Shown piece by piece: positions 37,329 through 50,138 of a stretch of DNA of 64,000 nucleotides. The notes beneath the pieces were generated by a model. That model was not told the DNA's origin. It made no database searches and saw nothing but the letters and a program-made list of their open reading frames with translations. The number at the start of each line of letters is the position of its first letter. The stretch's first letter is position 1. The stretch spans positions 2,286,110-2,350,109 of the forward strand of contig JADCRB010000038.1 of assembly GCA_021464245.1 (NCBI GenBank). Direction: 5' to 3'. A program made the position numbers and the translations under genes. The DNA is from Carallia brachiata. Lineage: Eukaryota > Streptophyta > Magnoliopsida > Malpighiales > Rhizophoraceae.

Positions 37329-39677
37329 AATAGCTAAGGATTTCAAAATGCATTCTTTCTTTCGAGCTTTTTCTTTGTCTTTTAGTAGAGAACAACAAGT
37401 GGTGTAAATGTGCTACCAGAGAATGGTAGAAATATCCGCATAAATTTCACCCATCCATCGGGATGCATACTCCATACTATTCTGAATCAGATCATAGGTC
37501 AATGCAAATTCATATTGAAACACGAGTAAGATTAAGTAAATATATTTAATAAATAACGCTAGAAATATACAAGATAATCCAACGAAATTTAACGATTTAT
37601 CTATTTTTTCTTTTCAAATTTAATATATTTTTTACGATTTAATAATACAGATCATTGCATTTTCACTGCATTCTCATGGTTAGTTGCGTACCAAAAAAAA
37701 ATTTTCTAATGGAACGAAGTACAATATCGAGGAGATTTGAAGGACAAGCTGATATAATTGTCATAAATTTTCTATGAACCCCATGGGATCATTTTATATG
37801 TTTAGCAGGAGAGAAGGAAGGGGAAAGGGTTCTAAAATTCAGCCACACAAGACATAAAGCCTGAAGGGAATATCTTCCATTTGGGTGCTAGCTAAAGGCT
37901 AGTGGAGTGAGCATTTGCTATTGTCAGGCCAAATATAGTAGGTGCTTGATTTCCTAGGCCCACATATATAGTTTTGTGTGCAGCGTGCAGAAAATTGTCG
38001 GCAAATTAACTAATTTTTAATTTAATGTAATAATATTGATGAATTTTGAAATAATAAAAATAAATATAATTTATCAATTTATTTTAATTTTACATAAGTA
38101 TTAATATATTTATAATAAGTTAACGATTAGTTACAATAAAAATAAAAATAACTAATTATTTCATTTTAATTTTACATGAAATATTAATATATTTACATTG
38201 CACTTACAATTGATTGCGCTTTTATACTTTTCCAAACGAAGCGATTAGTTGTTCAAAACTCCCCAACCCACTTTGCATTTCGGAATGCACAGATTGCCTA
38301 TAATTTATTTCCTACATAGTCATTAATTTCTTAGGGAACGAGCATTTCACGTTACACATTGACCTAAATTCTCGATGGTTTTGTCTTATGGGTATATAAA
38401 AAATGAGAAATATTCTTACGCTTGATTGTTTCTTGCTTGGGAATAATAGAACAAAATATATATTATAAAGACATAAGAAATAAACACAACTATAAATACA
38501 GTAGTTTTCATTCTTATTTCTTACATAATAATTAACGAATTTGATTAAATAAAGTAATTTCATATTCAAGCTAAGTATCTCCACGACACATTCAATTTCT
38601 AGATAGGTTTTTATAAAAAGACACTGGAATGAGGAAAAACTAAAAACACAAAGAAGAAAATGTATTCATGGGTGCCAGAGCGTAGGAAAGAATATCAAAT
38701 GTCAACTAAACCAATGGAGGTGGGTTGCCTGTACAATACCATCTTTACCCTCTGTAACTCTTTATCTCATCCAAAGTAAGTGGTCCTCATTATAACTCTA
38801 ATCGAACCCATATTCTCAGCTTTAATTATTCCTTGAATTACTTTTTTTTTTTCTTTGTGGTTTTTCTCTTTGGTGCTGCACAAGGCAGAAGTGAAAGAAC
38901 ACATTGTTTTTCACTAGCATTATTTTGGTAAGGCGTTGACCCTTTTATTTCCATGGAAGTAGGTTCTCGGACTCCCTAGTCCCAGTGGAGTTTTAATTAT
39001 TAAAACAAAAAAACACAGAGAAGAAATAATCAACCGTGTGATCGAAATTTTGTCTCTTTGTTCCCCGCCTAATATGTGACATCAAATCCAAGCAGAGAGA
39101 TGAGGCAAGGCCAGCTGCAAGCAACATCAAGAATACGTAAACAAAACAAGCCAACCAGGTTGGCCTGGGCCACACTGCTCCAGGCTGATGACGGAAGTTC
39201 GAAGCCTCTCTATCTATAACGCATAAAGTCTCAAATTAACTAGGCTAAGGCTTGATTGGTCTGCTTTTCACATATTATTGTTGTTGTTTGTCTTTGAAAA
39301 TATTTTCATTTTTGAAAATATTTTTGTTTCTACAGATCTTATCTCGGTGAGTTTTGAAAAATTGTCTTTAAACCTACTTTCCTCCTCTATCTACCAATTA
39401 ACCGTTCGTTACAAAAAGCATATACGGAAAAAGCATAACAAAAAACAAATGAAATGGGTCTTTGTCATTTTCCTTGCCATTTTGTGATGTATAAGGGGGC
39501 TTTTTGCATGCGGAGGTGCAAGGAACCTAAGCCCGGGGCCACTATGTTCAGGCAGAGAAACAGAGAGCCAAAGTTAAAAAGGCTGCAAAAGAGACAAAAG
39601 AGTCCATGAAATGAAATCAAAGGTCGTCTCAGTCTTTTGCTGTCCCGTCAACATCAACCTGCCCTTTCCCGGCCCTA

Positions 39678-39704
39678 TCTCTCTCTCTCTCTCTCTCTCT
39701 CTCT
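39678..39704. repeat. (CT)n microsatellite
   Basis: About 13 CT units. Confidence 0.9.
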
Positions 39705-39921
39705 ATTATATGATTATTGATTTAATAAATGTTTTCGGTGCGTGGGAGATCAGTTGTCGAGCTGTGCAATTAAGGCAGATGGCAATATAACTGAATCTAA
39801 ACTCATATAATGCTTATAATATTAGGAATATAGTTTAATGAAAATTTTTAAATAAAATTTAGATTATAGTAAAGTGATATAAATTATTTAATATTTAAAT
39901 TTGAACTAAAAAAAAAAGGAA

Positions 39922-40537
39922 GGCAAAAAAAATTCACTATTTATGTTTCAACATTTTTAAATTTTTACGCACTTCGATTTTTTTCAGCTAAAATCTATAT
40001 TTATAGTAATTTTGTAGCTGAAACATATCATTTTTCCTTAACTTGCCGTTAACTTTATCACTTAGAGTCACATAGTGCACCATCTCAGACTACATTTGCC
40101 ACATTAGCTTCAATTTTTAATTTTCTTTTTTTTTTTGGAAAAATCATAATTTTACTTTCTAAAAAACAAAAAAAAATTCTAAACTTTTAGAAATTAAAAT
40201 TTTTTTATTAAAAAATCAAAATTACGATTTTTTGGGGAAAAAAGATAAATTGAAAAAAAAAGATTGATTTTACTTTTTTTTTTAGAAAGTAAATTATGAT
40301 TTAAAAAAAAAAGGAAATTGAAAATTGCCACGTCATCTTCATATGCTAACGTGGTGGATGACATGGCAATTATTGTCTGAGGGGCACACCAAGCGGTAAA
40401 GTTAACGACAAGTTAACAAAAAATGATATTTCAGTTATGGAATAATGTGAATAATAGATTTTGACAAAAAAAAAAAAAAGAATTGAGTAAAAACTAAAAA
40501 ATGGTGGAACATGAAAGTCGGAATTTTATTTTTTGCC
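39922..40537. mobile_element. ~0.6-kb element with ~200-bp terminal inverted repeats
   Basis: The left end (GGCAAAAAAAATTCAC, then GCTGAAACATATCATTTTT, CTTGCCGTTAACTTTA) matches the reverse complement of the right end (GGCAAAAAATAAAATTC, then ACTGAAATATCATTTTTTG, CTTGTCGTTAACTTTA). The innermost repeats pair as TTTGCCACATTAGC and TGTCATCCACCACGTTAGC. The centre is A/T-rich. Long inverted repeats with no coding region indicate a non-autonomous, probably Mutator-like, DNA element. Confidence 0.65.
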
Positions 40538-42448
40538 AAGAAGAAAAGATATATAAGCTATTTTAGATGTTGTACGTAAGATTGTTAAAATCTTGATTCG
40601 GATCATTTGATCTAACAATCCTATGATTATTCATAAAGCTGATGACTCAGATCGTAATAGATTTTTTGAGATAAAATCTTAATAAAATCTCGATCTAAAT
40701 CGTAAAATTAGTAGGAATTTTGATCTGATCCTACAATTCTTATTTCTTTTATTATAAGTTTTGAGTTATAACTCATCTTATTTATAATAAAAAATATAAA
40801 GATATATTTATTTAAATTTAAATACTGAATATAAGCAAACAAGTAATTAAATAAAAAAAACTCTCCAATTTAAGAAACAAAATTATTCTCTAACAACTAT
40901 AAAGAAGGATAAAGTTATTTTTCTGTTATACAAGACTAAAATTATTGTAATTTTTCTTATTATTATTGCATTAATATGTATAAAATGCTAAATCATCAGT
41001 TATATGTAATTAGAATTAGTTTATTGTTATTTTTTCTTTATTTTTAGTAGAATCTTACAATTTTACGTTCCTATTCTATAATCCGATCATAATATTTCAA
41101 ATCGATCTTGAGTGAGATCGATTTTGAAAACTTTGGCTATAAGATGAATTTTGTAGTTATTTTAGCACTATTTAAAATACAATAACATATTGAAGTTCTA
41201 ATACCGTGATGTTCGAAGAATTGCAAGGCACAACAAATCCTACTATTTCTAAATTCTAATAGCATTATGTTTTTGAATTAGAGGAGTCAATAATACTGAG
41301 GCAGTTGGAGATACTCATCTTTAATTAAAAATTTTGAAATTCAAACCTGAATTTATTTCCTATCTTATCTCCAACCGTCGAATTTCTCTTTTTAAATAGA
41401 CGAAAAAAGAAAAAGTCTAGATTGTTTTTATTGGTACATACCAACAGTTTGTTTAAGTGCTACAATGGTCATGACTTTCCGGTTCATACTGTAAGCATGC
41501 AAAACAACGAAATCTGTATTGTTCAAAAACAAAAAAAAAAAAAGGATTGCCTAAATAATTTTTTAAGAAATATTTCAATAATTAAGAATTTAAATTTTTA
41601 TTTTTAAATTCTTGTATTTTAGGACTTTTATTATAAGTTCTTGGGTTTTAAATATAGAAAAGTAGATGCAAAATTTATAAAAATAAAAAATTTATTTTTA
41701 TTATAAAATTTATACCGAATAGATCTCTTAATAATATCAAAATAGTGTATACAAATGTGTTGTATATATTATATTTGTATGCATAGAATCCGTATATTCC
41801 ATTTGCATGTCTTTGCTTATTGGCTGCCTGGTGTTCCGCCAGCTAAGCGAGAAATGATGGGTGCGGCCGTGCGGGTAACCTCTTTTACATCTGTGCATGT
41901 CAGTATGTCTATCAGATGTCTTTTCCAATTGGTTGGCTTAATTTTCGCAGGATCACCCATCATCTCAATAGAAAAATTCGGTAGATACGTATTTGTAAAA
42001 ATACGACGAACACGCAGAAATATATAGTGTGTTCGGACAAAGAAATTGTCCAAATGTTAATCTGCACCCAATCAAGAATGCACAAGCCATATCTAGTGCT
42101 AAAAGAAGAGAATTAGCTCGGATGTGACTAAAGTGTGCCAAGGGAGCACACTGAGGCGAGCCCTAATGAGTACTTTATTTTATTTTATTTTTAAAAAGTT
42201 TAAATTTAAATTTATATTAGTGTTATCTTAAATTTTATATTATAAGCTCTAAACCTTAAATTTCTAAATTTTTTAGAAAAAATTCTTTGAAAAATATTTT
42301 AACATAATTAAAATTTTTTTATAGACCAATGTGTGTACCAACTTTTTTCCAATTAAATTATGTACTTCTAGTGTAACATATAAGAGGCCAGTTGAGCAGA
42401 GTCATATTTGAAGCAGAAATCTATGAACATAGAGTCACTTTAGTTACC
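40538..42448. other. Intergenic DNA, no gene seen
   Basis: AT-rich. The frames at 41755-42027 and 41817-42053 overlap on opposite strands and show no domain. Within them GAAATGATGGGTG (about 41850) pairs with CACCCATCATCTC (about 41953) as a short inverted repeat. Confidence 0.4.
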
Positions 42449-43585
42449 AAGCTTATCAATTAGTTTAGGTGTATTTGATCTCCAAGCCTCTACCTCAGAA
42501 CTCTTTGTTTCTCTCTCTAAAACTCTCCCTCTCTTTTACACTCTCTATTTTTCAAAATCTTTTGAACACATTTTGGCTAGCATCGGCAAGCCACCACCGT
42601 CGGCCAGCATCCTAGCCTTCCCCCTTTACCCATTTCCTCTTCTCATCCACCTGATTTTCTGGTTTTTTCTCCTCACCCCCCCCCCCCTTTTCCTTTCTTT
42701 TCAAATATGGAGGTTTTAGCCTAGTTCTCTCGTAGATCTAGCTCTAATAAGGTCTCCCACAACCTTTCTAACATCAGATTCATGTCCCCTGACAGTCAGA
42801 CGTCTTTTTATCTTCTCCATTGCTGCCTCCGCTGCTGCTACCCCAGTCGCACCTCCACTGCCGTTGCCTCCTCCGCCATCTCCCTTGTTGTTGCAGACTC
42901 CACCATTGCTACTTTGACTGACACTGAACTCACTGCTTCTTCTATTGTTGTAGCAGCCAACGTTGTCTCTGCCACAGCCAATGATCCCAACATCTCTGCC
43001 GCCGGCTTTGCTGCGTTTGTTGCTAGATCTGCTGTTGTCGGTGAAGTCGTTGTCGGATCTGCTATCCTCATCATCATAATCGTCGGAGCTGTCTCCGTCA
43101 TCGTCGTCGACGTCGTCGCCGCCGACGCTGTTGCCTCTAGAGATAATGGGAATGGGTGCTGTTTGTTGCTTTTGGAAATGAGAACTTGTACTGTTTGTTT
43201 ATGTTGTATTGTTTGTTTGTGTTTGTGCTATACTGTTTGTTTGTGCTGTTTGTAGCTTAGTGTTGTTGGAAATTGTTGTCGGGTATACTCAGTCAATTTC
43301 CGTCATAAGTTTACTGAAATGCAATGTTTGCTATTTGTGCAGCTTAGTCCAGCTGTTTTCAATCCGGTGGATACTCTCGAAAGAGGATTTTATCAAAACA
43401 GGCTTTAATCCTAGTTTATAAATGGTCATCTGGACCACATCAAGCATAGGCCATTGGTGTCATTCCTTATTCCTACTTCAAGCTTATTCTTCCGATGCTT
43501 TTATGTCGGACTTATGTATGGATTGACATTTATGTAATGCAACGATTTTCTTGGGTCAAAAAAAAAAAAAAAAGCTTATCAATTG
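42449..43585 (+). mobile_element. 1.1-kb poly(A) retroposon with 13-bp target-site duplication
   Basis: AAGCTTATCAATT occurs at 42449-42461 and at 43573-43585, directly after a poly(A) run, so the body is 42462-43572. It begins with a CT-rich leader (about 42505-42550), then a GC-rich middle with a 157-codon open frame rich in Ala, Val, Thr, Ser and Ile (42782-43255), then a ~300-base 3' region ending GCAACGATTTTCTTGGGTC plus poly(A). No reverse transcriptase is present. Related copies lie at 15418-16420 and 24.6-26.1 kb, and tails at 10690 and 11158 are similar. It is non-autonomous, probably moved by a LINE. A C12 run lies at 42676-42687. I do not claim the open frame is expressed. Confidence 0.8.
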
Positions 43586-44880
43586 GCCAAACATTTTAGA
43601 GAGGTGAAATCGTAAAGACTATAAACCCCTTGACATGGAATGGAAGAATGGGGCTGCTCTAGTAGTTCTATTATTGGGAGCATTTCTGGTTTTCAAAACA
43701 CTTAGTATACAAGAGATAAACTTAAATAATAAAATAATATAAGTAGTTATATAATAATGTAAAAAAGTTAATAAAAATAGAAAAAAAAAGTAAAAAATTA
43801 TATTAATTTATTAATCATGATTACGACAATCCTTCTATTTTTGATGTGATTAAACATGCCATTATTCTTCAATGAGCAGATAACCATTGTCATTTGACTG
43901 TTTTTTAATTTATGTGTATTACATATCAAAATTAGGCTTATTGTAGATCAATAGTAATTATTATATACACAATATTTATTTTGTATTTAAATTTGTTGCA
44001 CATTAAACTAAATTAATTATACACATAATACCATTTTTAAAAAAAATTGGCGAGATTCATCATAGGTTCCACCGTTCCTCTTTCTCAGCATTCCTCTTTC
44101 TCTCTTCCTCGTTACCCCTTATTCTTCCATCCAGCTATCGATTTTCTTCTTGAACCTTGATGTTGTTGTGCAAAAATATAGATTTTAGAGAACGCCTACA
44201 CAGACACGAATACAAAAATAATAAATATAGTCAGAAAAGGTTAAAGAAAAAATACAATTTTTTCTCACATTTTCTATATCTTAGTTAACTCATTCTTGTA
44301 TTATTAAAATAATATTTATCTTATTTTATTAATTATATTCAACTGTGTCAATGAATCCCACTAGTATTTTCTTCAATTATAATATGCTTTTAGTTTGCGA
44401 AGAAGACAATGATTGTTTCAATCTTATCATCTTCATAATCTTTCTTTTTATTTTATTCCCATTCATTTCCCTTGTGGCTTTGGCTTTTTCTCCAAATTCT
44501 ATGTGAGCAAAATTGCGAGACATGTGAGAGTGCATAGAATTCAAAAATATCTAATTATTGATTTATTTTTTATTTTTTAAATTCAATACTTTTTTACGAT
44601 TTAAAAGATCTAAATTATTGAATACCCAGCATATTTTCACAAAATTTTTTATCCAAGGAAAGTTGCTTAGGTTTGAAGGGAATGAGTTTGTCTGGTAGTT
44701 TCCAGCAATAGGAAGTTTAACTTATATATATTTCATTTTAGTGTTTTTTCTTTGATGGGATTGTCATCAATGGGTTGGAAAGGAGTCAAGTTGGGGTTAC
44801 TTTTGATTAGGAAATGTTGGGTACACGGGAATCCTATTCATGTGAAGGCCACAAAATTTTTGCTCAAATCCTCTAGTTTT
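43586..44880. other. Intergenic DNA, no gene seen
   Basis: AT-rich with no recognisable feature. It separates the retroposon from the pararetroviral fragment. Confidence 0.45.
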
Positions 44881-44924
44881 GAATAAATTATAAAAACTAC
44901 CCACCAAAGACATAAATTTTGAAA

Positions 44925-47900
44925 ATGACAATAATTGAGAAATTTGGAGAATATTTATCACTATTGAATCTAACAAGTGAACAACATACAAATAGAATTA
45001 TCGACGAAATTAATGATCAAATTAAAGCAAATTATAATCAAGTAAATTATGGAATTCTTGAAACTTTAGAAGAAACTTTGAAAAGAGAACAATTGTTAAT
45101 AGATATAAAAAATTCTTTGGAAATAATTAAAGAAATAAAAGCTGAACCACCTAGAATAACCTCAATAAATGTAATTGAATTGTTAGAAGACCTAGTGGAA
45201 GAAGATGATATGAATATTACTAAGCATATTAAAGAATTTAGGAAGGAACTTAGGACAATGAATAAGAATATAATAGAAGTATATAATAGATTGAATGAAA
45301 AAGTTAGTGAAACAGAATATACTCCTAAATAAGTTTTAATGGTTGGAACTAGAACTAAATTGATAAATATAAATATAATTGAACAAATAATGGAAAGTAA
45401 TAATCAGCAGAAATAGAAGAACTCATGAAAAAATTAAAATTATTTGAAAAAGAAGAAGTATTTATGAATAAACAAACAGGAAGTAGTATTATAATAAGTA
45501 GACCTAGAGTATTACAAAATGTAAAACAAGCATTTGGATCTAGAACTTATCAATGAATAATGGATCAATCATATGATTATATAATAAAACTTAGAAGAAA
45601 ATTGTTAACCATAATATTGAATATAGAAATAAAAGATATAGAAAGATAGGAAAATAATCTGTAAATTTAGAATATACACATGTTGAACGTTTAGAAAATA
45701 CAATTAGTGGAAATGACTCATAGTTGAATTTGGATTGTGTAATTGATGTAGATAAAACTATAGAATATTGGGCTAAATCTAATTCATTAGAAATTATTCA
45801 AAAGGGACTATCAAGTGTTCAAGCAGCTAGATTTATAGAATCTACATTTGTAGGAGTTGCATTATCTTGGTTTAAGAATTTGAGTGAAAAACAAAAAATT
45901 ATATTAAAAAATGCAAAAAGTAGAAATTCTATACAAGTATTAGCTGAATATGAGAATGCAATAAAAAGAGAATTTAGTGAATGGAATTAAGATAAAAGTA
46001 ATGAAAGGGAAAAATCAGAAGATGCATTATGGAAAATAAATAAATTAACAATTTGTAATTTGTGTGACTTTGACCAACATGCATGTGAATTTAAAAAATA
46101 TTATTATACTTTGATAGTATTTAAGGAAATTAAAAGAATGGTATTTGAAACTTTTTTTTAGAAATTGCCTCCACCATTGGGAAAAAATATTAAGAAATCT
46201 TATTTTAAAGATCAAAATAATATAATTAATGATAGTTTAGGAAGAAGGATAGCATATATAAAGGATTTCATAAGTTTACAATATCTGAAAGCATATGAAT
46301 TGAAAAAATATTTTAGAATGTATAAAAAAACCAAAATCAAGATCTATATGTTGTAGTAAATATCAAGCACTTGGACATTGGGGATGTGAAAAATATAGAA
46401 AATCATATAAGAAAAAGAATAAGATATTTAGAAGAACCTTTGAGAAGAATATGAGACCCAATAGAAGATATTTCAGACCTAATAAAATATTTAAGAAGGA
46501 TAGGGAAATGAGAGATAAATCCAAACCTACAACATATACAAATAATCCCAAAAATTATAGATGTTATTCATATAGACAAATGAGATATATTTCACCAGAA
46601 TGTCCAAATAAAGAAATAATAATAATAAAATTGGTAGAAAAATTAGAAGAACGAGGATATGAACCTTTAGAATGTTTTGAAGATATAAAAGTGAAGAAGA
46701 AATTTATGAATTATTAATAGAAGATAAAAGTAGTGAAGAATTAGAATCTCATGAATATGATTTTGAGGAAATAAATATGATGGAAATATATGAAGAAGAA
46801 AAAAAATTTAGAAGGAGATAGAGAAATACTGATATTTGAGAAAAGACTACATACTAAAATAAGTAAACAAGATTTAAATATAGAATTAAAAGATATATTT
46901 AAACTACTTGTATGGAAAAAAGAAAAAAAACTACGATATATGTAGCACATAAATAAGCACATGCAATTGATATTAGATAAAATAAAGGAACTGCGAAAAT
47001 ACCCTTAATAAATGAGGATATGATAAAATAAGAATTACAAAAATTGTTTGAAATACAAAGAAATAAAATTAAACATTTACATATTGGAGCAATATAAGTG
47101 ATAGTAAAAGGATATTTTAGAGAAGGGATTAACACACTTATTGAATTATATCTGATGGATGATAGAATTATATCTACTGTAAAAGATTCATTAATTGGAG
47201 TATTTATAGAAAATTCGATGTATTAGAAAATGAAATTTACAATTAAACCTAATTTTAGTCTATCATCGGTAGAAGGAAATAAAAATAAAACTTTATTATT
47301 ATATTATAGATTACAAGGAATTGAAATGAAAGAAGGAAGTAAAGTTATGTTTATACAAGGAAAACTAGTATATGTATTATACAGATAAACATTATGTAAC
47401 CAACAAGAAATTGGAAAGTTATGAAATAAAACCTATATTTAGTAATTTCTTCGAATATGTGGATGTAAGACAATCCAAGGAATTGACATACCCTGAAGAA
47501 TTAATAATAGAATTTGATATAGCTAAAGATATCATAAGTAGTAGTAGGCAACTACTGCACATAGAATGTGGAAGAAGAAGTATAAAAATAACTGAAAATC
47601 CACAAATAAATACATTAGTAAATAATAATGAAAATCAATTTGAAATTAAAGTAAAAATTGACCATAGAGAAATAAGAACATTAGTAGATATAGGAGTTAC
47701 ATCTACACATATAAATAAGAAATTGACTAGTAAATATCAAATAAAGAAACTAGAAAAACCTTATAGATTTAGAGATTATCATGAGAATATTTTTCAAACA
47801 AATGAATATGTACAAATACTTTTAATATTGAATAAAACCCAAATTTTAGAGATAATCTTACATGTAGAAGAATCCAATCAAACGAGTATAGAATTATTGT

Positions 47901-48300
47901 TAGAAATAGACTTCTCAGAATCTGTAAAATCATATAATATACAAAGTGATAAAATGATAATTATAGTAAATAGAGAATCTTTAGACACTAAGAAAGTATG
48001 ATATGAAAGACACATAAGAATAATTTGTACATTTAAACTGTGTACATGAAATACCCTGAACAAAGTTAGCAAAATAACGTAGCCTAAAGAAATTATAGAA
48101 GATATAAGATATTTTGAAAAACAGTATATAAGAAATCAGAGGGAAAAAAGAAGACTTGAAAAAATTTTTAAAGAACCTACCATAGCAATTAATCCTTATG
48201 TAAAAGAGTTATTATTTAGTGAATTAAGATTACATAAACATTTAGAAAAGATCTATGTAAAATATGTACATGATATACCTTGAAAGTGAAATTGTAAAAA
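44925..48300 (+). pseudogene. Endogenous pararetrovirus (Caulimoviridae) fragment, inactivated
   Basis: About 3.4 kb of A-rich plus-strand sequence decodes as pieces of one caulimovirid polyprotein broken by stops and frame changes. From 44925 to 45332 there is a Glu/Ile-rich coiled-coil-like region. From 45724 to about 46720 is the coat-protein-like region, with the phrase LPPPLGK near 46165 and a basic stretch before a zinc knuckle that has lost ligand residues. From 47372 to 48001 is a retroviral-type aspartic-protease region, where the usual D-S/T-G-A core reads DIGVT (47687-47701), so it looks inactive. The protein then degrades and stops being recognisable near 48300. No movement protein, reverse transcriptase or RNase H was seen. 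The genus is uncertain; petuvirus- or florendovirus-like is my best guess. Confidence 0.75.
46549..46605 (+). pseudogene. Degenerate coat-protein zinc knuckle of the pararetroviral fragment
   Basis: The segment decodes as RCYSYRQMRYISPEC. The caulimovirid coat-protein knuckle is CX2CX4HX4C; here the second Cys and the His are both Tyr, while the first and last Cys remain. A functional RNA-binding finger is therefore not expected. Confidence 0.7.
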
Positions 48301-48672
48301 TTGTAGCTAAAATTGTGAAAAAAATATAAGAGCGAGTCTTTTATGTAAATTGGGAAAGTCAACTTGTCTTTGAATAACATTGCTCGACTTGTAAATTAGA
48401 AAAGACAACTTGTAAATTGTCGACTTTTCTCGTTCACATAACATTGCTCCTTTTGGTTTCCTCTCAATAATTGATATTGTATGGTCGTCAAATATCTTGG
48501 ACCTAAATTGAAGCTCATTTAGAATCAAACTCAAAGTTTCCAGAATTAACTAAAGAAAATATGTTGCTATGCTTACCGAACTGTTTAAGAATACACACAT
48601 ATGGAGTCAACATTGATCTTCTTAGGAAAGAGCTCTCTATATAATTTTTTCTTTTCTGTTGGGGGGGGGGGG

Positions 48673-49325
48673 ATTGTAGTACTTTAATTCAATCCTTTGA
48701 TAATAAAATTTAAACCAAACACATCAATTAAGAATTGGTTGATTTCAAGTAGAGAGTCGTCTATAATATGATACACGTTTATCTGTCTCTTACAAAATAT
48801 TTTAGTCATAAAAATTCAAAACTTTCATCTTTGAACTTTGGGATTCTAATTTAAATAAGAGAAGTGTAAAGTTTATAAAAATAAATAGAATCATTCTTAT
48901 AATTTAACTTAGGACTTAACAAATTTCTTAATGAGCAATATTTACACATAACCTTATTATGGATAGGGTAGAGCTTGTACGTTTGTCGAGATGTTTGATT
49001 GTACTACTTTAATTCAATCCTTTTATACTAAAATTTAAACCAAACACATCAATCAACAGTTGTTTGATTCTATTAAATAAATCAAGCGGACAATCATCCA
49101 TGATATGATATGCGTTAATTTGTCTTTTAAAGAATATTTCGGTAGGAAAATTTTAAGACTTTTATCTTTAAATTCTGAGGTTTTAATTTAAATAAAGAGA
49201 GTATAGAATTTATAAAAAATAAAAAAAATTATTCTTATAATATAACCCGGCGTTTAATAGATTTCCTAATATATGTATATCCTTATTGTGGATTGGGTGG
49301 TTGATGTACGTTTGTCGAGATGTCG
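48673..49325. repeat. ~325-bp tandem duplication
   Basis: ATTGTAGTACTTTAATTCAA at 48673 recurs as ATTGTACTACTTTAATTCAA at 48998. Both copies then share TAAAATTTAAACCAAACACA and end in GTACGTTTGTCGAGATGT. Divergence is perhaps a fifth by eye, so the duplication is not recent. A G12 run (48661-48672) sits at its left edge. Confidence 0.75.
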
Positions 49326-50138
49326 ACTAGCTAGGCAGGGGGAAATTTAAAGTCTACAAAGCTCTTAAATCAGAAGAAAATATATGGGTTTTTTGAACAT
49401 CATTTCCGACCATTATATATGTGGACAACGTTGACTCTTGCCAATGGGCATGCCTGGAGCTTTCAGCCACCCACGGTACGTTTTCCAGGAAAAAAAAGAT
49501 GTTCCCAGACAATTTGAGATGTTGGCGGACTCCTCCATGTCTTCCAGTTCCACAGTATGACAATCGCGAAAAATAAATACTGTAATACATGGACGTGATA
49601 CAGGTGTGACGAGAATCCAACAAAACAAAAGGGCAATCAGAAACTACAACTAAAGCTATACATTATTTGTACATTGTAATCCAACTGTTATACCTACATT
49701 TTTTATAAACTCGCCTCTATCTAACGTCCATAATATTTACTTGGGGAGTATTTATCCAAAAGACATTTACTTATATACCACATGAGATAATAATCTATAC
49801 AGTGATTCGACACGTTGTTATACAGGTGATTCAAGTTTGATTGTCCCCTTATACAATTTTTATGGCCAAAGACGTTGGGTGTCTTTGCCTCAATGTTAAG
49901 CTTGAATGATTTGTTAGAAGTCAGATCCACAATTCGGCAATTATTAGATGGATTATGCCAAATTCTTGTTAAAGTTAATCAGTATTCGAGTTGTGAGTAT
50001 TTTTTATAAAAAATTTGAATAAAAATATTAACAGCTAACACGAAATTTTGGCATGTTAGATCTAATAAGCTATATACAGAGGACACATTTTCTATGTGTT
50101 AAAAGAAAAAAAAAATTTACTCTAGGAAAATGACCTTA
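49326..50138. other. Intergenic DNA, no gene seen
   Basis: Open frames at 49354-49623, 49413-49628 and 49721-49930 overlap or lack motifs. Nothing was assigned. Confidence 0.45.

Larger units (their letters stand above)
36740..39920. other. Intergenic DNA, no gene seen
   Basis: AT-rich, with no open frame bearing a recognised domain. An AT-rich stretch at 37990-38200 with repeated ATTAATATATTT is MITE-like, but I could not set its ends. Confidence 0.45.

Noticed and set aside
41755..42053. Overlapping 90- and 78-residue frames
   Set aside because: No motif on either strand and no splice context; the short inverted repeat inside may explain the double-open region.
42782..43255. 157-residue hydrophobic frame considered as a membrane protein gene
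   Set aside because: It sits wholly inside a retroposon with target-site duplication. I keep it as part of the element, not as a separate gene.
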